Assembly: GCA_002171085.1 (NCBI GenBank)
Contig: NHGV01000006.1
Coordinates: forward strand, 1-7,366
DNA: 7,366 nucleotides
Source of the DNA: Pelagibacteraceae bacterium TMED146
GTDB lineage: Bacteria > Pseudomonadota > Alphaproteobacteria > Pelagibacterales > Pelagibacteraceae
Direction of reading: 5' to 3'
A program made the translations under genes and the position numbers. The first letter of the stretch is position 1. Each line of letters starts with the position of its first letter. Below the pieces are notes generated by a model. The model saw only the letters and a list, made by a program, of their open reading frames with translations. It had not been told where the DNA came from and searched no databases. Below, piece by piece: positions 1 through 7,366 of the stretch.

Positions 1-1
1 A

Positions 2-658
2 TCAGGTTTTTCTAAAGTTGACTTAGATAATGATTTGCAAACTATACTATTCATTTCTCATTTTCACCACGATCATATTCAAGGTTTAGCTTTTAATGAA
101 TATAACTCAGCTACAGATAAAAAAATTATAATAACGTCAGCCCATTCTAATAAAGAAACTACATACAATAATTTGCTTAATTATTATAAAGCACCTTATT
201 TCCCTATAAAATTTTTAGAAATTGTAAATAAGTTTGAGTTTAATGAATTTGACAATGTTGTTCATAATTTCACAGATTTAAAAATTAATTCAATTGAGCT
301 AAATCATCCTGGTCTTTGTTCAGGATATAGCATCATGAGTAATCAAAAAAAGTTTTGTTATCTTTTAGATAATGAGTTTCAAAGTAATCAAAAAGATAAA
401 CTAATTAAATTCTGTAATAATTCCGAGACAGTGATATGGGATGGTATGTTTCTAGAAAGTGAAATAGCAAATAAAAAAGGATGGGGGCATTCAAGTATAG
501 AACAGGGTATTGAAATAGCTAGTCAGATTGAAGTAAAAAATTTCTTAATATCTCATCATGCTCCTCAAAGGGAAGACTCAGAAATTGATAGCTTACAGAA
601 ACACCTACCTAGTAATAAAATCAAATTTGCTTCAGAAAACGAGGTCATAGAGTTTTAA
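2..658 (+). CDS. MBL-fold metallo-hydrolase, 5'-truncated
   Basis: The reading frame is open to the left edge of the window, so the TTG at 35 is very unlikely to be the true start. The in-frame residues before it (SGFSKVDLDND) resemble the stretch that precedes the first metal motif in MBL proteins, and roughly the first 50-70 residues are probably missing. The metal-ligand set is visible: HFHHDH (codons 59-76, an HxHxDH motif), His in LNHPG (codon 305), Asp in LLDNE (codon 368), and His in SHHAP (codons 554 and 557). WDGMF (Asp codon 440) and GHSS (His codon 488) are further conserved-looking points. This supports a two-metal cytosolic hydrolase; no signal peptide can be judged. The MBL fold includes class II cyclic-nucleotide phosphodiesterases, and the downstream CNB and cyclase genes make that role plausible but unproven. 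Phosphodiester or lactone hydrolysis of another substrate is equally possible from sequence alone. Its stop overlaps the next start by one base (TAATG). Confidence 0.85.
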   Translation, partial: SGFSKVDLDNDLQTILFISHFHHDHIQGLAFNEYNSATDKKIIITSAHSNKETTYNNLLNYYKAPYFPIKFLEIVNKFEFNEFDNVVHNFTDLKINSIELNHPGLCSGYSIMSNQKKFCYLLDNEFQSNQKDKLIKFCNNSETVIWDGMFLESEIANKKGWGHSSIEQGIEIASQIEVKNFLISHHAPQREDSEIDSLQKHLPSNKIKFASENEVIEF

Positions 659-996
659 TGGAAAAAACTAAATTCAATCAAAATCAAAGTGTTTTTAAAG
701 TTGGAGAGCTTCCTGACAAGATGTACTTGTTGGTTAAGGGATCTGTTGGAATTTTTCTACCTACAAACGAAACTAAGAATCCAAATTTTATTATTCAAGA
801 AAATGAACTTTTTGGTGAAATGGGAGTCATTGAAAATGAACTTAGAATGGCTACTGCAAGGTGCCTAGTTGAAAGTGAGATTATTTCAATAACAAAAGAT
901 GAGTTTGATATAAAAGTAAATAATTCAGATGTTTTTGTTAAAGGTTGCTTAAAAGCTTTGTCATATAGGTTAAGATCAGTTGAAAAAAAAATGTAA
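658..996 (+). CDS. Stand-alone cyclic nucleotide-binding domain protein
   Basis: This 112-residue protein is a single CNB (cNMP-binding, Crp-like) domain with nothing attached. The early beta-roll is seen in GELPDKMYLLVKGSVGIF (residues 16-33). The phosphate-binding cassette follows: FGEMG at 52-56 and R63-x-A65-T66. Glu54 and Arg63 match the residues that hold the ribose and cyclic phosphate in family members, so ligand binding looks intact. A short helical end follows (residues about 80-112). There is no helix-turn-helix, kinase or membrane segment, so it is not a Crp-type transcription factor. It may be a small sensor or adaptor that acts through a partner, possibly the cyclase or kinase encoded downstream (inference). 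The start codon overlaps the stop of the MBL gene by one base. A GAGG at 641-644 is 13 bases upstream and weak as a ribosome site, so translational coupling is likely. The gene ends in an A9 run (983-991). Confidence 0.85.
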   Translation: MEKTKFNQNQSVFKVGELPDKMYLLVKGSVGIFLPTNETKNPNFIIQENELFGEMGVIENELRMATARCLVESEIISITKDEFDIKVNNSDVFVKGCLKALSYRLRSVEKKM

Positions 997-1004
997 TTTA
1001 GGTT

Positions 1005-1011
1005 TAAGGAG
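1005..1011 (+). promoter_or_regulatory. Ribosome binding site of the hybrid kinase gene
   Basis: TAAGGAG sits 8 bases before the ATG at 1020, inside the only intergenic gap of the window (997-1019). It fixes the kinase start. The kinase frame is closed just upstream by a TAG at 999-1001, so no longer N-terminus is possible. The 23-base gap holds no room for a separate promoter or terminator. Confidence 0.8.
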
Positions 1012-1019
1012 TATTATTT

Positions 1020-4000
1020 ATGGAAATTAATATCAAATTAGCTGAAAGTTTGATTGATGCATTTGATAGTGAAGAGACAGGTATCATATTATGGGATCAA
1101 AATGATAATATTTCCTACAGGAATAAAAATATTTCTGATCGATTTATTAAGTTAAATATTGATTTTGAAGTCGGCCAAAATTTTTTTGATAGAATAAAAA
1201 TTTTCAAAAAAACAAAAATTTTAACTCGTGATCAAATAAGTTTACGTGAAACAAATTACGTTACTGCAAAAAAAACAGGTGCGCCCCAACAATTCGTTGT
1301 TAAAGGTCCAACAGGAAGATGGGTTCAAGTAAAAGATACACCAACTACTGAAGGTAATATTCTAACATTAATGACTAACGTAACAGAAATTGTTGAGCAG
1401 GATCTAGAAAGACAAAGATTAGCTAATGCTCTAGAAAATGTTCCGCTTATCATACAATATTGGGATGAAAATGATAAATTGATTTTTGCAAATGCAAAAG
1501 CTGACGAGTTACATGAACAATGGGAAGTTCATTGTAAGTTTACTAAGGGACTAGCATATGAGGATATGGTAAGAGCTCAACTTTCAAGCAAAATATTTAA
1601 AATTCCTGAGGGTGAAACTATTGAAAGTGAAATTAAAAAGAGAAAAAAATATAGGAAGAATGTTCAATCAAACTATAGAGAAGTTTTTCTAGAGAATGGT
1701 AAAACCTGGTATGTCATTGATAAGAGATTAGATGATGGTTCATTTTTGAGTATATTTAGTGAAATTACTGATATTAAAAATAAAGAAGCTCAATACAAAC
1801 AATTAGCAGATGCATTAGATAATCTACCTATGCCAATGTTATTCTGGGATAAAGAAGATAAATTAATCACATCAAATAAACGATCTCGACAATTTCAAGG
1901 AAAATGGAAAATTAAACTAGAAGATGGTATGTCTTGGCAATCAATGTTTAAAAAACAAATTGATGCAGGTGTTTATGTTATTCCAGAAAATAAAAGTGTT
2001 AAAGATTTTACAAAGGAAAGATCAAATTTTAGAGCAGAATTAACCCAAGATAGAAAAAGAGAAACACTTTTATCAGATGGTACTACTTTTTTTAGTAACG
2101 AAATACGTCTTGAAGATGGTTCAATGCTTAGTGTTTTTACTGATATTTCAGAAATAAAAGAACGTGAAAAATCACTTAAATTACTTAATGATGCTATTGA
2201 AATTATTCCGAATAATATGATGCTTTGGGATAAAAACAATAAATTAATTATGGCTAATGCTAAAGCCAGAGACGACAACGCATCCAGAGGATTTGATCTC
2301 AAAAAGGGCGCATCGCGATTAGAGATGGTAAAAAATGCCTTAAAGAGAGGTTTTATGACTCCCCCCAAAGGGATTTCAAAAAAAGATTTTATTGAAATGA
2401 GAAAAAAGCAATTTGAATCTTTAAAGCATCAGGAAGCTTATGAAGTGATTATGAATAATAAATTTTATTTACTATCTTCATCTAGATTACCAGATGGCTC
2501 AACTTTACAATTTGCAACTGACATTAATGATACAAAAAAACAAGAAGAAGAATTATTAAGATTTAAAGATGGAATAGACATATTACCAAATGGTTTAATG
2601 TTTTGGGATGCGGATGATAATTTAATTGCACATAATGCTAGTGCAGCCGCATTCTTAAAAGATTTTAAATTTGATTTAAAAGTTGGAAAATCAAGAGAAA
2701 AACTAAGAGAACATATGATATTAAAAGGATATGTAACAGCACCTAGTGGTGTTAACAAAAAAGAAATTTTTGAAAAATATAAAAAAGATTGGAAAAATTT
2801 AGTAGGTACAAGGACTAGGACTAATAATTTTTCAAATGGTAAAACACTTCTTTTTACAGATACAAGATTACAAGATGGAAGTACTATTTCTTTGTGGACA
2901 GATATTACAGATTCTAAAAAACAAGAGTCTGAACTCTTACGTTTAAAAGACGGAATTGAAACGCTTCCTAATGGTCTGATGTTCTGGGATGAAAGTAATA
3001 AGTTGATAGCTACTAACAAAGCTGCTGTGGATCATTTAAAGGGCTTTGGATTTGATCTGCGTATAGGAGTTGATCGATTTGATCACGTTAATCATTTAGT
3101 TGATCATAATTATACTATTTTACAAAGTGGACTAGACAAAAAAACACACATTAAACTCATGAAAGAAAGTTGGAATAACTTTACTGGTCAACGAACAAGA
3201 GAAACAAAATTTTCAAATGGGCTATCTTTTCTTTTCACTGACACCAGGTTAGCTGATGGAAGCACAATTTCATTATGGTCTGATATTACCGAAATTAAGC
3301 ACGTGGAAGACAGTCAAAAACAACTAATTGATGCTGTTGATAATATGCCAGCTCCAGTAATTTTATGGGATAAAAATCATAAATTACTTATGGCAAATAA
3401 AGTATTGAAATCAAAAGAAAAAAAATATGGTATTCAATTTGAATTAGGAATCTCAAGACTTGAAATTATAAAACATTCTCTTTCACGAGGATATATTCAA
3501 TTACCTAATAAGATGAGTAAAAAACAATATTTACTCAAAAGACAACAAGAATTTGATAATCCAAAGTTTATGGTCGAACAGAGAACCTTAGAAAATTTAT
3601 TTGGCGATGGAAATAGTTATTTAGTAAATACTGCTATTTTGCCTGATGGTTGCACATTACAATTTTACACGGATGTTACAGAAATAAAAGAAAAAGAAAA
3701 GTCATTAAAGCAATTAAGTGATGCAATTGAATTAACACCTAGTTCCATATATCTCTGGGATCAGTCTGATAAATTAATAATGGCAAATAAAGCTTCAAGA
3801 GAATTTCAAAAAAACCTTGGTTTCAGTTTAAAACCTGGAATATCCAGAAAAGAAATGGTGAGTCATTCTATTAAAAATAAAAAAATAATTCCGCCAAAAG
3901 GTGTTAAACCAAATAATTGGTTAAAAGAAAGATTAAAGTCATATACTCAATCCCAGAAGGAAACTAAATTTGAAACTATGTTTGAAAATGATGTTACTAT

Positions 4001-6458
4001 GTTAGGAATTACCAATAGATTGGATGACGGTGGGTTTCTTCAAGTATGGACAGATATTTCAGATATGAAAAGAAAAGAAAAAGACATGAAACAACTTATT
4101 GATGCCGTTGATGAAATACCAAATGTTTTTATGTTATGGGACAAAAATCATAAATTAATTCACGCTAATAATACAGCTGTCAAAAATATCAAAAATTTGC
4201 ATGATTTTGATCTTAGAGTTGGGATAACTAGAAAACAACTTGTTAAATCAATTATAAAAAGTGGTGACTTAGTTGTTCCAAAAGGAATGACACAGAACGA
4301 ATTTATAATGAAACGTGAAAATGACATCCATAAATTAAAAGGGGCAAATCGATTCGAAACTAAATATATGAATGGAAATACTTATGCAGGTTTTTTTACT
4401 AAACTATCGGATGGTAATTATACTCAAATTATGGATGATATTTCAGATTTAAAAGAAAAAGAAAAGCAAGCATTGGATGCCGAAAAAAGATTACAAGACG
4501 CCATAGACAGTATGCCTCATGGGATTTCTTTATGGGATAAGAATGATAAATTAGTTATGTGTAATAAATATGCACATGATATTCATTTTAAAGCTGGCAT
4601 AAAAGATTATCGTCCAGGTCTTACCTTTCAAGAACAGATGGAAAGACACAAGAAATTTAATTTTATGAAATTTAAAAATGAAAAAGAAAAAGAATTATAC
4701 TATGCTAATGCTTTCAAAAAAAGGAAATCTTTCACTGGTACAAAATCAATTAATGTACCAGAGTTTTATGATGGTTCTTTTTGGAATGCAACCTATTCAA
4801 GACTAGATGATAATAGTACTTTTACAATTTTCACAAACATTACTGAATTAAAAAAACGTGAAGAAGAATTAAATAAAACAATTTCAGAATTAGATATAGC
4901 AAGAGAAAAAGCAGATGCTGCTAATCAAACTAAAAGTCAATTTCTGGCAAACATGAGCCATGAATTAAGAACTCCTTTAAATGCTATTATAGGCTTAACA
5001 GAGATGTTAAAAGAAGATGCTGCAGATGATGGCTTGGACGACTTTGAAGAGCCATTGGACAGAGTTTTCAGTGCAGGAAAGCATCTATTAACGCTTATAA
5101 ATGATGTGTTAGATTTATCAAAAATTGAAGCAGGAAGGGTTGAGTTGTTTAACGAGACATTCGAGTTAAAACAAATTTTGGATGATGTAATTAAGACATC
5201 TTTACCATTAGCTCAAAAGAACAAAAATGAGTTAATAATAGATTATAAAACAGAAATTGATTTTGTAACTGCTGACCAAACAAGGGTCAAACAAGTAGTT
5301 TTAAACTTAATTTCTAATGCTTGTAAATTTACAGAAAAAGGGAAAATAACCGTTGGAATAAACAAAATTCTTCGTGATGGTGGTGACTTAATTTCCATAG
5401 ATGTAAGTGACACTGGAATTGGTATGTCTGACGAGCAGATGTCTAGATTGTTTAATTCATTTGTTCAGGCTGACAGTTCAACAACAAGAAAATATGGTGG
5501 TACAGGTCTAGGTCTTACTATTTCTAAACAGCTTGCAATATTAATGGGTGGTGATGTTGTAGTTAATAGTGAGTTAGGAAAAGGAACAACTTTTACTGCA
5601 ACATTCCTTGCAGACTTCATTGGCGCATCTGAAAGTTTTAAAAATTTAACCAAAGAAAAAGGTTCTCTCATCGAAAACGTAATTTCTTTAGAAAATAGTT
5701 CTGGAAAAACAATTTTAATCATTGATGACGATCCTACTGTTAGTGAGTTAATGAAAAGACAGCTTTCTAAAGAAGGATACCAAGTAATTATTGCACCAAA
5801 CGGTAAGGATGGAATTCGCTTAGCAAGAGAACTCAAACCAGATGCAATTACTTTAGATATCTTAATGCCGGAAATGGATGGTTGGTCAGTATTACGTACT
5901 TTAAAAGCTGATCCAGAAGTTTCAAATATTCCAGTAATTATGGCTTCAATATTAGATGAAAAAAACAAAGGTTTTTCACTTGGAGCAGCAGATTTTTTAT
6001 CAAAACCAATTCAAAAAGAATATCTTATGAAATCAATTAGAAATTTAACAGGTGATAAAGAGAATTTAAAAATTTGTATTATTGAAGATGATGAAAGTCT
6101 CCGGTTTACAATAAAAGAAATATTGGAAAAACAGAATGTAGAGATTATAGAGGCTGAAAATGGAAAAGTTGGGATGTCACTTTTACAAAATGAAGAAATA
6201 AAACCTGATTTAATTTTGTTGGATTTGATGATGCCTATTATGAACGGTTTTGAGTTTTTAAAATTAATTAGAGAAACTGACCTAAATTCTATTCCAATAT
6301 TAGTTTTAACTGGTGCAGATTTAAGTGATGATGAAAAAACATTTTTATCTGGAGAAGTGCAGAGGATTCTTGAAAAAAGTGAAGATATTTTGTCATCAAT
6401 TGTTAGTGAGGTCGGCAATGTAATTAGAGCTTCTTCAAAAGAAGGAGGTAAAAAATGA
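1020..6458 (+). CDS. Soluble hybrid histidine kinase with ten PAS repeats and two receivers
   Basis: This 1812-residue sensor kinase is predicted to autophosphorylate on His and pass phosphate to receiver domains. Ten PAS-like units fill residues about 10-1278, each with a W-D motif (W25, 148, 276, 403, 529, 656, 783, 913, 1040, 1172). Nine of them (all but unit 1) carry an L-x-D-(G/N) motif, and every unit closes near a (D/N/E)-I/V-(S/T/N)-(D/E) segment. They resemble PAS_7 (PF12860). A helical linker leads to HisKA with [12 protein letters not shown], phospho-acceptor His1314. HATPase_c has an N box ([11 protein letters not shown]1429, N1433), a G1 box DTGIG (1464-1468) and a G2 box GGTGLG (1493-1498), all intact. 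Receiver 1 (about 1564-1680) has D1569/D1570, acceptor D1613, S1643 and K1662. Receiver 2 (about 1685-1800) has E1689/D1690, acceptor D1735, T1764 and K1786. No signal peptide or membrane segment is visible, so it should sense cytosolic signals. There is no HPt domain. Typical hybrid kinases carry one to a few PAS domains, so ten is exceptional. Confidence 0.95.
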   Translation: MEINIKLAESLIDAFDSEETGIILWDQNDNISYRNKNISDRFIKLNIDFEVGQNFFDRIKIFKKTKILTRDQISLRETNYVTAKKTGAPQQFVVKGPTGRWVQVKDTPTTEGNILTLMTNVTEIVEQDLERQRLANALENVPLIIQYWDENDKLIFANAKADELHEQWEVHCKFTKGLAYEDMVRAQLSSKIFKIPEGETIESEIKKRKKYRKNVQSNYREVFLENGKTWYVIDKRLDDGSFLSIFSEITDIKNKEAQYKQLADALDNLPMPMLFWDKEDKLITSNKRSRQFQGKWKIKLEDGMSWQSMFKKQIDAGVYVIPENKSVKDFTKERSNFRAELTQDRKRETLLSDGTTFFSNEIRLEDGSMLSVFTDISEIKEREKSLKLLNDAIEIIPNNMMLWDKNNKLIMANAKARDDNASRGFDLKKGASRLEMVKNALKRGFMTPPKGISKKDFIEMRKKQFESLKHQEAYEVIMNNKFYLLSSSRLPDGSTLQFATDINDTKKQEEELLRFKDGIDILPNGLMFWDADDNLIAHNASAAAFLKDFKFDLKVGKSREKLREHMILKGYVTAPSGVNKKEIFEKYKKDWKNLVGTRTRTNNFSNGKTLLFTDTRLQDGSTISLWTDITDSKKQESELLRLKDGIETLPNGLMFWDESNKLIATNKAAVDHLKGFGFDLRIGVDRFDHVNHLVDHNYTILQSGLDKKTHIKLMKESWNNFTGQRTRETKFSNGLSFLFTDTRLADGSTISLWSDITEIKHVEDSQKQLIDAVDNMPAPVILWDKNHKLLMANKVLKSKEKKYGIQFELGISRLEIIKHSLSRGYIQLPNKMSKKQYLLKRQQEFDNPKFMVEQRTLENLFGDGNSYLVNTAILPDGCTLQFYTDVTEIKEKEKSLKQLSDAIELTPSSIYLWDQSDKLIMANKASREFQKNLGFSLKPGISRKEMVSHSIKNKKIIPPKGVKPNNWLKERLKSYTQSQKETKFETMFENDVTMLGITNRLDDGGFLQVWTDISDMKRKEKDMKQLIDAVDEIPNVFMLWDKNHKLIHANNTAVKNIKNLHDFDLRVGITRKQLVKSIIKSGDLVVPKGMTQNEFIMKRENDIHKLKGANRFETKYMNGNTYAGFFTKLSDGNYTQIMDDISDLKEKEKQALDAEKRLQDAIDSMPHGISLWDKNDKLVMCNKYAHDIHFKAGIKDYRPGLTFQEQMERHKKFNFMKFKNEKEKELYYANAFKKRKSFTGTKSINVPEFYDGSFWNATYSRLDDNSTFTIFTNITELKKREEELNKTISELDIAREKADAANQTKSQFLANMSHELRTPLNAIIGLTEMLKEDAADDGLDDFEEPLDRVFSAGKHLLTLINDVLDLSKIEAGRVELFNETFELKQILDDVIKTSLPLAQKNKNELIIDYKTEIDFVTADQTRVKQVVLNLISNACKFTEKGKITVGINKILRDGGDLISIDVSDTGIGMSDEQMSRLFNSFVQADSSTTRKYGGTGLGLTISKQLAILMGGDVVVNSELGKGTTFTATFLADFIGASESFKNLTKEKGSLIENVISLENSSGKTILIIDDDPTVSELMKRQLSKEGYQVIIAPNGKDGIRLARELKPDAITLDILMPEMDGWSVLRTLKADPEVSNIPVIMASILDEKNKGFSLGAADFLSKPIQKEYLMKSIRNLTGDKENLKICIIEDDESLRFTIKEILEKQNVEIIEAENGKVGMSLLQNEEIKPDLILLDLMMPIMNGFEFLKLIRETDLNSIPILVLTGADLSDDEKTFLSGEVQRILEKSEDILSSIVSEVGNVIRASSKEGGKK
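1047..4853 (+). repeat. Ten tandem PAS-domain repeats (about 381 bases each) within the kinase gene
   Basis: The conserved TGG (Trp) codons lie at 1092, 1461, 1845, 2226, 2604, 2985, 3366, 3756, 4137 and 4533. The unit spacings are 123, 128, 127, 126, 127, 127, 130, 127 and 132 residues. A typical unit runs: (I/V)D-x-x-P, then a W-D-x-x-(D/N)-x-L-I-x-x-N motif, then D-L-x-x-G-x-(S/T)-R, a helical stretch with P-K-G or P-S-G, a F/N-G strand, L-x-D-G-S, and a W/F-T-D-I-(S/T) end that joins to the next unit through a charged K/E-rich helix. The units have diverged at the DNA level; only short patches remain identical. Units 5 and 6 look closest: both have LPNGLMFWD and DGSTISLW. Unit 1 is the most divergent. 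This is protein-domain duplication inside one gene, not a mobile or CRISPR repeat. Confidence 0.9.
6442..6449 (+). promoter_or_regulatory. Strong ribosome binding site for the lone receiver, inside the kinase gene end
   Basis: AAGGAGGT is a near-perfect Shine-Dalgarno sequence, placed 5 bases before the ATG at 6455. It lies within the last codons of the kinase gene, where it encodes part of the KEGGKK tail. With the ATGA stop/start overlap at 6455-6458 it suggests re-initiation, and it may let the small receiver be made in excess over the large kinase. Confidence 0.85.
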
Positions 6459-6829
6459 CAAAAATTTTATACGTAGAAGATAACGAGGATAATGTTTATA
6501 TGTTATCCAGACGATTAAAAAGAAAAGGTTTTGATATAGTTATTGCTGTAGATGGTGAGCAAGGTGTAGAGATGGCATCAACAGAAAAACCAGATCTTAT
6601 TCTAATGGATTTAAGTTTACCTAAAATGGATGGATGGACTGCTACTAAACATATTAAAAGTAACGAGGATCTTAAATCAATCCCAATAATTGCTCTATCA
6701 GCTCATGCGATGGAAGAACATAAGCAAAGAGCACTTGATAGTGGATGTAATGATTATGATACAAAACCAGTTGATATTAATAGATTATTGTCCAAAATAT
6801 CAAAACAGTTAGGTAATGAAAATGATTAA
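6455..6829 (+). CDS. Single-domain response regulator (DivK-like receiver)
   Basis: This 124-residue protein is only a receiver domain, with no output domain. The acidic pair is E8/D9, the phospho-acceptor is D52 in [13 protein letters not shown], the switch Ser is S82 (IIALSAHAM) and the conserved Lys is K104 followed by P105 (TKPVD). All key residues are present, so phosphorylation should work. The overall pattern, including the ALSAHAM-type segment, recalls DivK/CheY-like lone receivers that act by binding partner proteins or by relaying or draining phosphate. It starts within the end of the kinase gene (4-base ATGA overlap), with a very strong ribosome site, and overlaps the following cyclase gene by 8 bases. 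The upstream kinase is the natural phosphodonor. Helix 1 is notably like that of the next gene's receiver (see findings). Its target is not visible here. Confidence 0.93.
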   Translation: MTKILYVEDNEDNVYMLSRRLKRKGFDIVIAVDGEQGVEMASTEKPDLILMDLSLPKMDGWTATKHIKSNEDLKSIPIIALSAHAMEEHKQRALDSGCNDYDTKPVDINRLLSKISKQLGNEND

Positions 6830-7366
6830 TAAAGAAGATGCTAATATTCTAATTGTTGATGATATTGAAGATAATAGATACACACTTGAAAGAAGGTTAA
6901 AAAGAGACGGTTATAAAAATATTTTTTTAGCAGAGGGTGGTAAAACTGCTCTTGAGATGGCCGCAGAAAATAAATTTGATTTAATTCTCTTAGACTTAAT
7001 GATGCCAGATATGAGTGGCCTTGAGGTTCTTAAACATTTAAAAGGTGATCCTCTTCAAAGATCAATTCCAGTAATTATGGTCACTGCATCAGATGAAGTT
7101 GAGACTGCTGCTGAATGCATAATTAATGGTGCAGACGATTTTATTACTAAGCCATTTAATGGAACCTTGCTCAAAGCCAGAGTAGGTGCAAGTTTAGAGA
7201 AAAAAAGATTAAGAGATACAGAAGAAAATTATTTAGACAGAGTTGAAACAGACAAAAAACGGTCTCAACAAATTTTAAAAACGGTGATGCCTACTTCTGT
7301 AGCTAATGAATTACAGTCATCTGGAAAAGTAAGGTCTAGAAGATATGATGATGTAGCAATTTTAAT
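6822..7366 (+). CDS. Receiver-class III adenylate/guanylate cyclase, 3'-truncated
   Basis: The frame runs off the right edge after 181 complete codons. Residues about 7-125 form a receiver with D13/D14, acceptor D58 ([12 protein letters not shown]), T88 (MVTAS) and K110-P111 (TKPFN), all intact. A charged helical linker (about 124-150) then leads into ILKTVMPTSVANELQSSG and a RRYDDVAIL end (residues 151-181). That matches the start of class III nucleotide cyclase domains, in which a 'LP-x-x-VA-x-x-L' helix comes before the strand carrying the first metal Asp. The window stops just before that Asp, so catalytic residues and ATP/GTP preference cannot be read. Phosphorylation of D58 would be expected to control cyclic nucleotide synthesis. 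The chosen ATG at 6822 has AGG (6811-6813) 8 bases upstream; an in-frame ATG at 6816 is possible but only 2 bases from the AGG. The first 8 bases overlap the receiver gene, implying coupled translation. Confidence 0.85.
   Translation, partial: MINKEDANILIVDDIEDNRYTLERRLKRDGYKNIFLAEGGKTALEMAAENKFDLILLDLMMPDMSGLEVLKHLKGDPLQRSIPVIMVTASDEVETAAECIINGADDFITKPFNGTLLKARVGASLEKKRLRDTEENYLDRVETDKKRSQQILKTVMPTSVANELQSSGKVRSRRYDDVAIL

Noticed and set aside
35..37. TTG at 35 as the start of the MBL gene
   Set aside because: The frame is open to the window edge and the residues before it fit the MBL fold; starting at 35 would remove the strands before the HxHxDH motif.
983..991. A9 run at the end of the CNB gene as a programmed frameshift fusing it to the kinase
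   Set aside because: Both shifted frames soon stop (TAG at 999-1001 in the kinase frame; the other frame ends in a TAA shortly after 1020 and is out of phase with the kinase), so no fusion results, and the kinase has its own good ribosome site.
1973..3019. Reverse-strand open frames at 1973-2368 and 2465-3019
   Set aside because: They lie fully inside the kinase PAS repeats, which have clear protein-level conservation on the + strand. Their Ser/Leu-rich translations are the antisense image of the repeats.
1047..4853. Regular 381-base periodicity as a CRISPR or DNA satellite
   Set aside because: The units are long, diverged at the DNA level and conserved as protein; no short identical repeats with unique spacers are present.
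5465..6418. Reverse-strand open frames at 5465-5968 and 6011-6418
   Set aside because: They are antisense to the HATPase and receiver domains, whose motifs are unmistakable; no ribosome site or known domain supports them.
2..7366. Pycsar-like anti-phage defence (cyclase plus CNB effector)
   Set aside because: The CNB protein has no membrane or toxic effector domain, and the cyclase is tied to a receiver and a sensor kinase, which points to signal transduction rather than defence.

Overview
The window is strongly AT-rich and almost entirely coding. Five genes all lie on the + strand and are packed so tightly that they almost certainly form one operon. Three of the four junctions overlap (1, 4 and 8 bases). 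The only gap between genes is 23 bases (997-1019). Both outer genes are cut by the window edges, so promoter and terminator lie outside. The organism looks like an AT-rich bacterium. The PAS_7-like (PF12860-like) PAS repeats, the DivK-like lone receiver and the receiver-cyclase protein would suit a low-GC, perhaps marine, alphaproteobacterium. That placement is inference; nothing here fixes the taxon.

Layout: (1) 2-658, a metallo-beta-lactamase (MBL) fold hydrolase missing its N-terminus; (2) 658-996, a stand-alone 112-residue cyclic-nucleotide-binding (CNB) domain with no DNA-binding domain; (3) 1020-6458, a 1812-residue soluble hybrid histidine kinase with ten tandem PAS-like repeats of about 127 residues, then HisKA, HATPase_c and two receiver domains; (4) 6455-6829, a lone receiver domain; (5) 6822 to the window end, a receiver joined by a coiled-coil-like linker to the start of a class III adenylate/guanylate cyclase domain, cut just before the first expected metal-binding Asp.

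Together the genes read as a possible self-contained circuit from phosphorelay to second messenger. A cytosolic multi-PAS kinase would sense internal signals and phosphorylate receivers. One receiver controls a cyclase that makes a cyclic nucleotide. The small CNB protein could bind that product, and the MBL hydrolase might degrade it. The kinase, receiver, CNB and cyclase calls rest on visible motifs. The wiring between them, and the idea that the MBL protein is a phosphodiesterase, are inferences from gene order.
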